A stretch of DNA of 27,198 nt from a virus. This document shows, piece after piece, positions 26,868 through 27,198 of the stretch. Every line of letters begins with the position of its first letter. The stretch's first letter is position 1. A model generated the notes under the pieces. The model saw only the letters and a list, made by a program, of their open reading frames with translations, did not search any database and was not told the DNA's origin. The position numbers were made by a program, and so were the translations under genes. The DNA lies in the IMG/VR virus record IMGVR_UViG_3300028025_005271, positions 1 to 27,198 of that record. One strand, written 5' to 3'.

Positions 26868-27198
26868 ACGCAAACAACTTTGCACTCCAAGCCGTCGGCG
26901 GTGAGCTTGTCGTATATTTTTCTCTGGTGCGCTTCGTCTTTGCAGATAACCGTGACCGCGTATTGCTCCGCAAAGTTTTCGTCCGTGCTTTTCTCTTCTT
27001 CTTCCTCCGGGACTTCGGCGAGGTCTTCAGCGCCGAACCCAATCTCGGTGGCATCGATGTCCAAGGCCGCGAGATCCGCCAGCTCGAGCTTGAGCATTTC
27101 CTCATCCCACCCGCCGCCGATCTCGGCGAGACGGTTGTCGGCGAGGATGTAGGCTCGGCGCTGCGTGTCGGTGAGGTGGCCGAGGCGGATGCAGGGGA
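26864..27198 (-). CDS. ParB-like protein, C-terminal part (cut by window edge)
   Basis: The frame stays open to the window edge, so the N-terminus is missing. The visible start of the read, IRLGHLTDTQRRAYILADNR followed by LAEIGGGWDEEMLKLEL, is the second half of a ParB/Srx nuclease-like domain. IGFGAEDL and an acidic stretch follow. The C-terminal domain (EQYAVTVICKDEAHQRKIYD, LTADGLECKVV) is often found in phage ParB-like proteins with or without a DNA methylase. A short internal ATG (27097) would not be the true start. The stop overlaps the ABC start by ATGA. Confidence 0.85.
   Translation of the reverse strand, partial: PCIRLGHLTDTQRRAYILADNRLAEIGGGWDEEMLKLELADLAALDIDATEIGFGAEDLAEVPEEEEEKSTDENFAEQYAVTVICKDEAHQRKIYDKLTADGLECKVVCV

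Noticed and set aside
1-27198. Insertion sequences or transposase genes
   Set aside because: No transposase-like protein or terminal inverted repeat pair was seen.

Overview
The window is almost entirely a temperate tailed phage with a lambda-like head and a probable siphovirus tail. All 37 or so credible genes lie on the minus strand, so the map is read from high to low coordinates. Packing is very tight, and many neighbouring genes share an ATGA or GTGA stop/start overlap. There is one tail tube gene, a tape measure gene and no sheath gene. The host cannot be named from sequence alone. Fairly high GC, a lysis set with an M15 peptidase and a single-TM coiled-coil protein, and a short CACAGAG/CGGAGAG-type intergenic repeat suggest a Gram-negative, perhaps Verrucomicrobia-like, host (low confidence).

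Layout in transcription order. (1) 27198-25112: the C-terminal part of a ParB-like protein (cut by the window edge), an ABC ATPase and a GNAT acetyltransferase that look like one protein split by a -1 frameshift at a run of seven A, and a formyltransferase-fold enzyme. All are coupled to the next gene by ATGA overlaps. (2) 25115-18387: terminase large subunit (GpA type), two small proteins around a 311-base regulatory gap, portal, ClpP-type protease with a scaffold-like tail, major capsid protein, a small lysine-tailed protein, a strong terminator and two head-tail connector genes. (3) 17957-11811: tail tube, a small tail-region protein, a tail assembly chaperone with a lambda-like GGGAAAG frameshift into a second frame, a 272-residue protein, tape measure, and a run of small distal tail proteins. 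(4) 11782-3858: a mosaic block of tail fibre and receptor-binding proteins. They carry Ig-like, LamG-like, coiled-coil and AT-rich repeat domains, plus modules shared between genes. (5) 3858-2721: lysis genes (coiled-coil TM protein, 3-TM holin, M15 endolysin). (6) 2696-1236: two small proteins, a metallophosphoesterase and a small putative DNA-binding protein. (7) 1236-18: an attP-like 3' half of tRNA-Thr(CGT), a bidirectional terminator and a tyrosine integrase.

Phage genes lie on both sides of the tRNA fragment and the 5' half of the tRNA is missing. The sequence is therefore best read as attP in an unintegrated (or tandem) phage, not as a chromosomal prophage junction.

The most interesting parts are: the ParB / ABC-GNAT / formyltransferase cassette fused translationally to the terminase gene, a candidate DNA-modification or packaging-linked system; the predicted frameshift joining ABC to GNAT; a recurring TTTGACA box upstream of most genes that are not overlapped by their predecessor; and two related GC-rich palindromes placed just after the stop codons of two structural genes.
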